Below are positions 49,901 through 60,195 of a stretch of 64,000 bases of DNA, in pieces. The translations under genes and the position numbers were made by a program. Position 1 is the stretch's first letter; every line of letters starts with the position of its first letter. The notes below the pieces were generated by a model that saw nothing but the letters and a program-made list of their open reading frames with translations, was not told the DNA's origin and did not search any database. The stretch spans positions 124,001 to 188,000 of the forward strand of contig NW_020312546.1 in NCBI RefSeq assembly GCF_002999335.1. Reading direction: 5' to 3'. Source of the DNA: Cyclospora cayetanensis (lineage: Eukaryota; Apicomplexa; Conoidasida; Eucoccidiorida; Eimeriidae).

Positions 49901-52583
49901 GGGACATGAGCAAGGATTTCTTTAAAGAGACAGACACACACATACATATAGACACACATACATGCACACACCTACATATACACACACATACATATAGACA
50001 CACATACATGCACACACATACATGCACACACATATATACACACACTCATATACACACACATATACACACATACATATACACACTCATATACACACACCTA
50101 CATACACACATACATATATACACACACATATACACACATACATGTACACACACCTACATATACACACACATACATATACACACATATACATACACACACA
50201 TATACATACACACACATACATACATGCACACAGAGAGAGAGATCCGCAGACACACGTACAGGATCAGGAGAGGCACTCAGCACACAGAAGAAGCACTAAG
50301 GAGGACAGCGGATGCGCAGGATCGACACAGCGCATGGTATATCTCCCCTTCTTGCCTCCCTCCCCTTCTTGCCTTCCTCCCCTTCTTCCCCCCCCTCCCG
50401 AATTTCTGTTGTTGCCCCCGAATGGAGAAGCAAATTTCCCAAGTGTACCCACGGACGTGTTGAGTAGAGGAGGAAAAGAGGGCTGTAAAGGAAGAAAATG
50501 ACGGTGAGGCAGGTGTTGGAGTGCCTTCTTCCCCATCGAATAAAGCACAGAGCGAACAACAAGACTGGAAGAGGTATCGTAAGCCAAATAGGAAGCAGCA
50601 CCATTTGACCATCCCGCGTATCCAGTGGAACGCCTCCGACTGTCCGATCTATCAAATCAACTGCGAAAAACGCAAACAGAAAAATTCAAGATTCGCAATA
50701 CGCCAAGCAAGCAAGTGCACTGGGCAGGGCCCAACAGAGAAACACGCTACCGAAGATAAAAAAAGAGAGAAGACAGCTATGCCATGTGCGCTTCAACTTC
50801 TAGAAAGCCTTGAAGCAGTCCGCTCCTGCCCTCGGCTCGAGAGGAACAACCTCACAAATGAGCTGAACAAGGATGATGGCACCTAGCCACCAATAACACC
50901 GCGCCGCATCTTGAGCTCGCTGCGTAGAAAAAGGGCAGCAAAGAACACAGAGCCGCATGCGTAGTGCTCCTGCACACACAGCGATGAGGCGCAAGCCCCA
51001 AACCGCTTGTGCCGTCCCCACACACAGCTGCAACGCGAAGGAGTAAGCCTCTCCACACTTGCAGACAAGGCTTCGAAAAAGGGGGCAAGGCTAAGGCTCA
51101 AAAACGAAGAGCGGAAATTCACGAACAAAAAGACCGCTACGCATGAGGACGCAGGACGTTTGGCTGTCTGTACACGTATATCCACATATAAAGAGAGAGA
51201 GAGAAGAGAGATAAAGACAGAGAGAGAAAAGAGAGAGAGAAAGAGCTGTGCGGGTGTGTATATGTGTGTGTGTGTGTGTGTTTCTGTATAGAGAGCGGTC
51301 TCTCCATATATACATATACATGTGTGTGTTTGTGTATATATACATATGTATATATGTATATATATATGAAAGGTACCATTTCCATCCAGTCTTTTTCGAT
51401 ATCTTTGTCTAGAAAACGAAGCGTGAAAGGGTCCACCTTCATGCCTAATCTCCCCGTGAAGCAAAAGAGGGAAAAGAGCCAATTTTTCCCGCGCGTCAGC
51501 CTGCGAAAGCAGACAAGCGCAGCCGAAAGGTGAGGCTTTTCCTTCTTTTTTTTAGCGGTGCCGTTGCTGCTATGTTGCTCTTCGTATTCTGCCCTGTTGC
51601 GGCTGCTATTGCATGCAGCGGCCAGCTTGCAGAAGCCCCCCTTTCGGGAAGATATACGCCAGCTAGCCATGCGAAGGTCTATGAGGAAACGCATTTAAGG
51701 AAGCCTGCGGGAGGGAGGAGAAAGGAGGCAGGAGGAGGCTTTCCTGCCTCCTCTCGCTGCTGCATGATTTGCAACCAAGCGCAAAATATCCACGACAAGA
51801 GGCCTCCTCTTTGAGGAGGCCTCTTCTCCTTCTCCTTCTTCTCCTTCTCCTTCTCCTCCTCTGTCTGCCGTGGCAAAGAATGTCGGCTTACCAGCTCTCG
51901 CGAGACTGCGAAAAGGGCAGACTGCTGCTGCTGCTTCTTCTTTTGCTCGGCGTGCCTTGGCGCCGCGTGAAAGACAGGCTTGACGTGGATTCTCTGATCG
52001 AAGTGGAGATGCCTCGACTGCTATTCCACGCCCTCGACCCCCAGCTAGGAAGCATGTGGAAACGCTCCTTGTTGGTTTGCAGACCCTTCCCGCCTCTGGA
52101 GGGAAGGGTTTCCAAGGCGGATCGTCCGAAGCGTCCAGCGCTGCTTTCTTCCATGCTGAGTGTCGGCTGTGCTGGTCGTCCTCCCTCAATCGTCTTGGAG
52201 GACGAATGCGAAGGCAAGCCGCCACGCAGAGGCTCCGCAGGTGCAATTTCCGCCCCCCCTCCGACGGAGTTCTCCGTGCCGTCCATGACCGGCTTCCCGG
52301 CGGGAGCGTCGCTCTCAGCGCTTGGCGCGGAAAGGGGCCCCCCCCCCCCTCCCGCTTCGAGATCTCCGCGCGGAAAAAGCCGCAAGACAGCCCCGTCGTG
52401 CATGCGAGGCGGTGGCAGCAAGGGCCCCTGCGGCGTAGACCCCGCCGGGTGTATGCGTGGTCGCAGCATGAGCAAAGAGCCGTCCTCCGCCGGAGCTTTC
52501 GCTTCCGCTTCCGCCGAAAGGCCGTTGCGAGAGAACCTCCGCTTAAGACTGAGCAGCTCCCACATCCAGGCGGCTCGCCGCAT
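40982..52583 (-). CDS. Membrane-anchored cyclic-nucleotide 3',5'-phosphodiesterase
   Basis: Hydrolyses cAMP and/or cGMP. 18 exons, all in phase, about 1,030 residues: 52583-51892, 51500-51377, 51027-50856, 50660-50449, 49573-49363, 48606-48488, 48106-48011, 47189-47097, 46408-46334, 45139-44838, 44566-44489, 44277-44185, 43285-43159, 42956-42852, 42610-42384, 42291-42222, 41768-41613, 41122-40982. Exon 1 is Ser-rich and cytosolic. Exons 3 to 6 hold about six or seven hydrophobic segments, e.g. [20 protein letters not shown] and [20 protein letters not shown]. The catalytic domain is PDEase_[19 protein letters not shown] (His732, His736), [15 protein letters not shown] (His772, Asp773), [19 protein letters not shown] (Asp907), [10 protein letters not shown] and SQIGF (invariant Gln958). 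Metal ligands and the purine glutamine are present, so it should be active. Substrate choice cannot be read. Donors of exons 8, 9 and 17 are the weakest. Confidence 0.9.
43340..43715. repeat. (CATACATATA)n array in phosphodiesterase intron
   Basis: About 375 bases of ACATACATATAC repeat in the intron between the YHN exon (44277-44185) and the HD exon (43285-43159). Open frames across it on both strands are repeat by-products. Confidence 0.9.
46425..46735. repeat. Tandem ATTTCCACATAATACACATAC units within (CATACA)n
   Basis: A CATACA-type array that contains about five copies of a 21-base unit starting CATTTCCACATAATACACAT (about 46540-46640). In the intron between the exons at 47189-47097 and 46408-46334. 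Confidence 0.85.
47715..47972. repeat. (CAGCAGCAGTAGTAATATCAA)n array
   Basis: About ten imperfect copies of a roughly 21-base unit mixing CAG and TAATAT, in the intron downstream of exon 48106-48011. Read on the minus strand it gives Leu/Ile or Asp-Ile-Thr runs, without coding value in this position. Confidence 0.85.
48745..49140. repeat. AT/GT-rich minisatellite with GTGTTCTGTGCGCCGAAAA unit
   Basis: About 400 bases of (GTATATA)n in which a non-repetitive 20-base segment (TGTGTTCTGTGCGCCGAAAA) recurs at about 48886, 48971 and 49068, giving units of 85 to 97 bases. Lies in the intron between exons 49573-49363 and 48606-48488. Confidence 0.85.
49616..50240. repeat. (GA)n tract followed by (CA)n tract in one intron
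   Basis: A GAGAGAAAGA purine tract at 49616-49830 and a long CACACATACATATA tract at 49930-50240, both in the intron between exons 50660-50449 and 49573-49363. Confidence 0.9.
51180..51372. repeat. (GA)n-(GT)n-(TA)n composite microsatellite
   Basis: Adjacent GAGAGA, GTGTGT and TATATA blocks, ending directly at the donor of exon 51500-51377 (the donor GTACCT is at 51376-51371). Confidence 0.85.
51724..51824. repeat. Cluster of GC-rich hairpins in phosphodiesterase intron 1
   Basis: AGAGGCCTCCTC/GAGGAGGCCTCT form a perfect 12-base stem with a TTT loop at 51798-51824. Just upstream AGGAGGCA and TGCCTCCT (51725-51750) form another. The GAGGAGGC core is the same as in the hairpin at 25634-25656. 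Confidence 0.85.
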
Positions 52584-54417
52584 GCCGCATGCCGGCAAGA
52601 AGACCACTGGTCAGTTCGTGCGCGCGAGGGGGCGGGGAAAGCGCGGCGCGAGGGGGACGGAGGGGCCCTTGAGGCGGGGCAATGACGACATTCAATGGAG
52701 CAACAAACGCTTTAGAAGCTCAGGAATCCGCGGAAATACAGAAGACGAGGCGCGGACCGCCAGGATCTCGGGTGTTTCTGCACCGCGGCAGCTCTGCACT
52801 GCTCAGCCAACCGCGCGAGTCGCTGCTGTCTGCGAGTCGCGGCGAGGCAGAGGCCCTCGAGGACACCAAGAAAGCACACCTATAATAACGCTGAAACATG
52901 CGACTTTGAAGATTAACCATTAAAAACGCAAGAAGCGCGCAGAAGGCCGAAGGCGCCACTACCACCGCCACTGCCCTTCTGGTCACCCACCTTGAGAGAG
53001 GCGGAGGGGGCCAGTGGAGGGGCCCTCGGGGGCATTATTGCTGCATCTCAGCAGATTACGTGCTGAAAATGACATCAAATTCAGGTTTAGAACGCTTTTT
53101 TAAGCCACCTCGGGACGCGTTACTCGGTATTCCGCTGCCGGGAACCCCCCAGGCGCTGCTGCCAGGTGACCGCAAGGCGACAACAAGCAGCCGGCTGGAG
53201 AGCTTCCGCCCTCACGTGCGGGGGCTCACAGCGCAAAAACTCGACTAAAGTGGTGGCTTTCGTCGGCTATGAGCTTTTGGCCGCGTAAACTCCCATTTCG
53301 CTGCGCCGGGGAAGCGAAGGAGCCGCGAATCCTAGCGGAAGCACCACGGCAGGGCGCTCGCGCGCACTGATCCTTCCTAAGCAAGATGCCAATTCAGACA
53401 CTGACCTCGCCGCAAGGCGGCCTCGAATGGCGCACAAAAAGCGTGCTACCTTTTTATTAAACCCCAAAGCAACAATCCCCTTGCCAGCGACCACTCAAAC
53501 AGTAAACTCACCACACACACACATACACATACCCAGAAGGTCACCCCGCAAAGGCGCGCACCAGCCAGTCCAGCGAGCATCCTACGTCTGAACATCTGAC
53601 CCCGTCCTGCTGCACGGGCGCTGCGTGACGCCAAGAATTCGAAACGCCTCGGGCTCGCTGGCACGCGCATGCATGCTCGCAGGAAAGGAAGGGGGGCAGC
53701 TGCCGACAACGCTTTAAGGGCCTTTAAAGGGCACTTCTGAGAGCGGTAGGCGCCACGCGTGACTCGCCACGAGTGTCTATGGGGAACGCCTGGGGGGCAG
53801 CAATGCGCAGCCGAGGGGCTGGGCCAGTTTCCTCATGCCGCCAGAAGCCTGCTGGAGAGGGTGGGTACGTCAGCGAGGGGAGAGGGTTCTCCCCCCCGCG
53901 GAGCAAGACGTAGTAATCTTCTACCACGCTTGTAGGCTGTCTCGAGCAAAGACTTTCTTAGAGACAACACCCTTCACCGCATGCTTCAGCCGTTAGGGTT
54001 TTTCTACATGACAGGGGGGAGAAAAGAGTGAATAATCCTTTAGCACGCTATTCTAGACAAAGATAGGCTTTCCTCTGAGCCCCTAGCATCAGCACTAACG
54101 CTTCGATATTCTGCGCAAGAAGCTACAAGAAACGAACCCTAGAGGGCCCAGGACGAGAATGCGTTCATCACACGTATACACGTAACGAGCGGCATGGCTC
54201 TTTGTGGAGTTCTACGCAGTTAGAGCGGCAGTCTGCAAGCCAGAAGCCGCAAACCGTGCGGCGCCTCGTGCCCTTGTCGTTCCACAGCTGGAGAGGCAGT
54301 GCGCGCCGGTAGAAACCGCACGCCTCAACAGTGCAAAAGCCCCTCGACTACTCTGCACAGGAATACGCTGTATGGCCGTAAAGCTCGCTTGCGTATACAC
54401 GTCGGCTGCTGGTCAGA
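52584..54417. other. Upstream region of the phosphodiesterase and 3' flank of RPL18A
   Basis: 1.8 kb, rather GC-rich. Open frames on both strands (for example 53060-53248 plus and 53724-53927 minus) have no splice partners or family similarity. A short (CA)n run is at 53514-53531. It should hold the phosphodiesterase promoter. Confidence 0.45.
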
Positions 54418-55462
54418 TTAGCGGAGGAAGAGTCTCGGCCGGCTGGCGCAGAAGGTTGACCTCTTGTTCTTAGGCACTGTCATGATCCTCCTAATAGCGG
54501 GCATCCTGAGCTTCGAGTTCAGCATCTGCTGCACGTGGGGCCTGCGGCAATCTTTACCCTTGAGCTGCACGATCCTGATGATCTGCACGGGGAGAGGCAG
54601 ACAGCAAGAAGGAACCAGACGAGACGCCATGCAGAGGAATGTGTACTTTTTTAAAAAAGAAAGGACCACAGAGAAGAAGACTGCGCGCGAGAGGCGTCTG
54701 AGGAAAGGAGGAAAACCGTGCAGCTCAAAAACGGCCAGGCATGCATGTACACCAAGGGCAGCGCAGCTGACCGAAAATCATGATAAAAGCTATGTACAAT
54801 GACACACATGGGGCTTTAAAGAACCACACACCCGGCAATTCACGAGCGGCCTTGCGTAAGGGGCACTACACGCCGTCATCCAACCCGCTGGCACAACCAT
54901 TATCGACATGCCATGAAATTCCGACACAAAAAAGAATTGATTGCAAGGAGGTAATGTACATTAAAGTATTAAAAAGAGTTACTTTACCCAAAAATACGCT
55001 GTTTAAAACAAGTTACACACTTCGTACAAACGCTGATTTCCTTCGATATTTTTCATGAATACGAGCAGGCAGCACAGCTAGACCCTCGTTCAAGCCCCCC
55101 CTCACCTGAATGCTGCTCGCCAGCGCCCTGTGCCTGCCAGACATTTCGGCTAGAAGTTGCGAAATTGCACCGTTCTGCGTCAGATCCCTGATTTCCTTGT
55201 ACATGTTGTGCACTCCGGTTCTGCTGTCATAGCGCAGCCAGATTCCGAAGTTCTTCACGTAGGTGGGGCGTTTCTCCTTGATCTCCGTGATCTCCAAGAT
55301 CTCTCCATGAGCCTTCTTGATCTTGCGTAGCTTGCGCAGCAAATACCAGAAACGCGACTCCGCAAGGACCTTGTTGGTGGCGAATAGACGCATACGCAGC
55401 ACTGGGGGGGCCGGGTGTGCCTCGGTTGGGATGAGGCGGCCCACAACCTGGTACTGCTTGAT
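54418..55462 (-). CDS. RPL18A: 60S ribosomal protein L18a (eL20), first exon not placed
   Basis: Large-subunit ribosomal protein. Two exons are clear and in phase: 55462-55106 (119 codons) and 54582-54418 (54 residues plus TAA), 173 residues against about 176 in other eukaryotes. Landmarks: KQYQVVGRLIPTE, then VLRMRLFATNKVLAESRFWY, then KKAHGEILEITEI, then VKNFGIWLRYDSRTGVHNMY, then AEMSGRHRALASSIQ. The tail has CRRPHVQQMLNSKLRMP and STFCASRPRLF. The reading frame enters at an acceptor (TGCATGCAG), so a tiny upstream exon with the ATG must exist; a few residues are missing. Candidate ATGs between 55670 and 55900 on the minus strand cannot be told apart from sequence alone. Confidence 0.92.
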
Positions 55463-58400
55463 CTGCATGCAAAACAACAGGACCCTCCACAGAGAAAAAG
55501 GTCTTAAAACGAACGAAGCGAGAAGACGAAAAGGCGGCACAAAGCACACGACGCCTTATGACGGAATACGACTTGAGAAAGCAAATGGGAGGATATAATT
55601 CGGTAGACACAGCAGCACATACATGGTGTCACCTTAAAGAACTCGGAAACAAACATACACCGGCAGCCAGCATGGAAACCAGCATACCCCCACAAGATTC
55701 AAAGCACTACGCATGGCTCGAGCAGGTGCATGAACAACCGACATACACGCCCAGGCTCTCGCTGGCCACAGACTGCCTCTACGACGCCTTATGCCTTCCC
55801 ACAGCCGAAAACCCCACACAAATGAACTCTTGGTACAATTACTGACAGTGAAAAGCTGAATCACCCCACACCACGCCTGGCGCCCATGCAGAAGTACGTA
55901 CAAGGGACGCGATCAACCTAGAAATATCAATTCCAAAAACGAGCCCCCAAAGAAGAAACAGAATGAGGAAAAGCATAAACAAACTTCCAACATTCACCGA
56001 TACATGCAACACAGGCTTCCCCGCAGAGCACCGGGAAGAGCCGCCGCACGAGAATTGTTCTGCTGCTCCTTTTGATCAGCTCCTAGCGCCCTGAATCCCA
56101 CCCTATAATTTATTTTAAATATGGCTCACGGGTTGCTGGAGAGACTTGTCAGCCTTCATCTTCGCCAATCGTGAGTGAAAGGAGGAACAGGCAGAAACGG
56201 TGGGGAGGGGCTGCAGGCTAAGACTGGAAAAAAGCCAGGAACAAATGTTCTAATTGAATCCAGAGGTGCCACCCCGGAGAAATTTCACCAAAAGAAGGCG
56301 AAATGCCAATTCCTGAACCCTGAAGCTCCATAAAGAAGACATGCAACCTGCAGCATCAGCCCTTTCTAGCAGTGGGACTGAACGACAAAAAGCCACCCCT
56401 GCATGAGATAGACTTTAATGATGCATGCTATTAATCCAAACGCAGTCCAATTTTTCTTACGAATGCGAGATCATTTCGTAAACAAGATTGCTTTTTATTC
56501 AAGATATGTGTAAAGAGCCTCACCAAAGCTTAACATCCACATTGAAAATGAAAAGGGACGATACGAACTACCAGCTGGATGCCATGGTATGTACCCAATG
56601 CCCAGAGAAACCATTGACCTTCTGGACATAACGAAAGCGTTTCACTCCGAGATCTATTTTATTGAATAGCGTTTCTGCAGATACGCGGTCTGTCCTCTCA
56701 GAAGCATCTTTTTCTCTCAACGAAGCGACGAAGGGACACGCTTCTACCAGCCCCTTCAGGGGCATAAACCAGGGGACCTTCAGACCTATCCCCGCTACCT
56801 AAAGCTTTTAAAATGTTATCTCCAGACTCCCTCAAAGAAGTCCAACGTTTATTCGTGATATCACCAGAGCTTAGGATTCCACTCCGAAGGAAAGGGGGAT
56901 GCAGCGGTCAAAACACACTGCCAGCGCTAATGCACTACCAACTACACTAGTTATATTGAACTACGAAGTAGCAAAAACACCCAACTGGTTTGTCCGTTCG
57001 CAGAGGTTGTTCTTGCACAGTAGAGTGAGCTCAGAAATAAGAGAAGCACTGCTGCGTACGTGTGCGCTAGATGCTACGTGCAATTAACTGTCAGGAGTAA
57101 GACTGCTTATAGGGTGTAACTGCGCGCATCCTAGCTGGCTCTCTCCCCTCACAGCGGATATATAAAGGGTGTGGAGACGCAAAGTAGGGAGTTGTTTAGG
57201 GAAGCACTCAAATAATGATTTCCGGCTAATTTTATATTGGTTTTGGGAAATATCGCAACTCACACCCTGGGCGCTATTGCTGCGCATGGCATGAGCTGCA
57301 GGCTGCGCAATTTTCTGTGCTCTAGTTTCCTCCTGCCGCTCGTTGTTTTAATATTTTGGCTTCTTGCTATACTTTGGCTTTGTTCATGAATCCGCTAGCC
57401 CGAGCTCCGTAAGGGCAACCTTCAGTTAAGCTCATATTAGAATTGAGGTTGGCGTGGGCTGGCAATCTAGAGATGACAGTCAGCTTTGTGTGCTCCTGTG
57501 ACGTTGCCTCTTAGTCCTGCATGGGGAGACGCTTAGCCCTAGATGCAGTACAGACTTGCCGGCAAATCGTTTTTTCCAAGACAGCTTTCTTCTTTCGTTA
57601 CTCTAACACAGCAGGGTTCCCTCAAGAACAGAGAGGGCCAGTCAATGTGCGCGCTGCTGCAATCTCGACGCACTCCCGCAGTCAGAGCAAGTTGCACAGA
57701 ACATTGTGGGCAGATGCACAAATGCCTGCTTTTTATCTAAGTGAGCTAACTATACATGACAGCCATCACGGTACACGAAAAAACAGAAGAAGCGTCAGCT
57801 GCCTACCAACTCTTAATTCCATACAAAGAGTGCAGCATGTAGAGTGTCGGTGCACCTTGGCCCGTTTCACCCTGCCTCTTCCCCCAGAAGGATTTAGTTG
57901 TTATCGACCTCCTGGAAGCGAATCTTTAGCATGCTTCTCAGTGTCTAAGAGTCTTTGTTAAGCCAGCTATTCCACAAAGCACCGGCAGCAGCATTTCTTC
58001 ATCCCACCCCAACCATACAGTTCTCCCAAGCCCTCATGGATAGACATCCCCACGCTTCAAGACAGACGCGTATTCGCCCGTATGCATAGGGTCAAAGCTC
58101 ACGAAGCCCACCAGAAGCCACGCCGCCAAGAATTATCGGAATTATTTCTTCTATGTAGTTTCCGTCACTTCTACTCCGAGGAAAACCTCGCCCTCGAACA
58201 TATAGCCGTGGGGGGCCCATAGCTAGGGAAGCATTTTCAGCGTGATACAGCGCACAAGATTGTGTAGGATCATACTGTGACTCTAACCCCCAAGAAACCT
58301 CTGTCCGCCCTTGAACATATAGCCGTGGGGGGCCCATAGCTAGGGAAGCATTTTCAGCGTGATACAGCGCACAAGATTGTGTAGGATCATACTGTGACTC

Positions 58401-60195
58401 TAACCCCCAAGAAACTTCTGTCCCCTTTCCCTGCAGTCCTAACCTTCAAGGCTTTGGCGTGAGGGCAAGGGCCTCAAGAGCTAGGCACACTGGCCTTGCT
58501 GCATCCCCTCAACCCTCCCAACATGCACGTTGTTGCTCGCGCAAGGCAGCAATCCAGAATGTGCAGGCAGGCGCACAGGATTGATTCGTATCGATTTGAG
58601 CCAATTACCTCTACTCCGCAGCAAAACATTCACACAACTCCGGACGGTCGAGCCAAGACGTCACTTCATCCCTACTTTTGCTGTAAATGCGTAAACTAAA
58701 GAAGTGACAGCCAAAGCGTAGCTTTTCCCTGCTGCGCTGCAGGCAGTGGGGTCCTTTGTCGTTTCACCAGTCGTTGCAGATCGCGGAGCCGGCTTGGGAG
58801 AGGGGCACGAAGCCACACACAGGGGATTCCCCTGAAAGGAAAACGTAGTGGTGCGTCGTGGGGCCTGCTGTCTATACGGGTGATTTCCCGTGCGTCTGGA
58901 GGAGGCGCTCACGAACTGTAACAACGCAAACGTTTGGCCTCTTTGATTTCGGCGCAGGAAAAGACGCCCATACAGCATGGAACGGAGGTGCTGCGGAGTT
59001 GCGCGAAAGGGAGGGTGGCCTGCAGGGATGCCGAGACACTGGGCAGTTCCCAGGGATTATTTAGATATGGGGAAGGGTTGGGGAGAGCTGAGAACAAGCG
59101 TGCGGCAGGGAGCCTGCGGAGTCTGTGTCTGTGTGTGTGGCCCCACAAGAGGTTCAAGAATCGACACACACACAGACGAGACGCCTACGTAAACTAAGTG
59201 CACACTTGCATGCACAGCAACACTGAAGAATCCAGGATCAAGACGCAGCCACGAACCGTCTCTGAATACCAGACGCTTAAGGGTCTCTACCCCTCCTAAC
59301 CCTCCCCCGTGCTACCGGCCCCCACCGTCCAACCAACTGCCCAGTGCGTAGAGACAGCCACGCGCATTATTAAGCTGCGTGGATGGCATCAGCGGTGCGC
59401 TTTCGAGCATTGGCTCTCTTGCACCCCGACGTTTTCGCCTCTCTACGCGTAACGTGTTTCATGCAAAGCCATGCATCTACCGGCCTCTTTGTGAGAAACA
59501 CCGCGCCGTGAAGCCGCGTTCAACTCCATGCCAGCCTGGCTTGCGGTGCTGCAGTCGCTGCAGTACGTACAGTGTAGGCAGGGATTTGGCAAGGGCCGGC
59601 AAGCTCCTCACAGGAGGGAGCTTGTCGTCTCGTGCAAGATTCTTGCCGCCCCGGTGTCGTTGTGCGCGTACGACTGCTGCCTTTGCGTTAATTATATATG
59701 TTTGGTTTTAATCCCCAGTTTTTTGCTCTCCTGTCTCTGCTCTTCCCCTCTCGTTGACGCCGCCAGCGCAGCGTAGCCACTCGCGAGGTGGGCAGTCCTC
59801 GGCGCGGCAAAGGCATCGTCGGCTGCCCCCCTGCCTTTTCTTCTGCGCGTTTCGCGCATGCTTCGTGACTGTTCTGGGTTTACGCCGCTTTGAGCTCTAT
59901 TTCTGCGGATTTTTTTTCGCGAATTCCTCCAACTCCCCCTCGTGGCCACCCCGCACCGCCCGTCGACCGCGTGACTGCCCCTCCGAATTGCACTTGCGGT
60001 GTCGGCTGCACAGGGGAGGGCAGCCTCTGTGCCTCCCAGAGGCACGCGCGAAGGGGTGAAACGCAGCTGCTCTCATTCATCCCTGGCGCGGCGTAGCTGC
60101 TGCTGCCGTTGGCGCGTTTTATTGCCCCCCTAGTGCCACTCTAAAAGCGCCCAGCTTGCCCCACACCTCCCCGCGCAGCTGTCTACCGTCAGGAT
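55463..60195. other. Gene-poor region of 4.7 kb
   Basis: Apart from the missing first exon of RPL18A near its left end and a 116-base tandem duplication at 58197-58428, I find no supported gene. Several open frames of 60 to 146 codons exist (for example 57521-57961 plus, 56568-56765 minus, 58661-58978 minus), but none has family similarity, codon periodicity I can see, or paired splice sites. Composition shifts from AT-rich on the left to GC-rich on the right. Confidence 0.45.
58197..58428. repeat. Two tandem copies of a 116-base unit
   Basis: A unit starting GAACATATAGCCGTGGGGGG occurs at 58197 and again at 58313, nearly identical through AACCCCCAAGAAAC. It is not a microsatellite-type sequence, and the near identity suggests a recent duplication. 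Confidence 0.9.

Noticed and set aside
51769..52923. Open plus-strand frame of 384 codons with a leucine-rich start, opposite phosphodiesterase exon 1
   Set aside because: It is antisense to the minus-strand exon 52583-51892, which has a good donor (GTAAGC) and joins in phase to the next exons. The leucine run comes from CTC/CTT repeats, and the composition looks like reverse-strand read-through.
56568..56765. Minus-strand open frame of 65 codons (DLGVKRFRYVQKVNGF)
   Set aside because: Looks vaguely protein-like but is isolated. It has no neighbouring exon in phase, so it cannot be supported.
57521..57961. Plus-strand open frame of 146 codons
   Set aside because: No recognisable domain, no splice partners and a mixed composition; likely chance in an AT-richer stretch.
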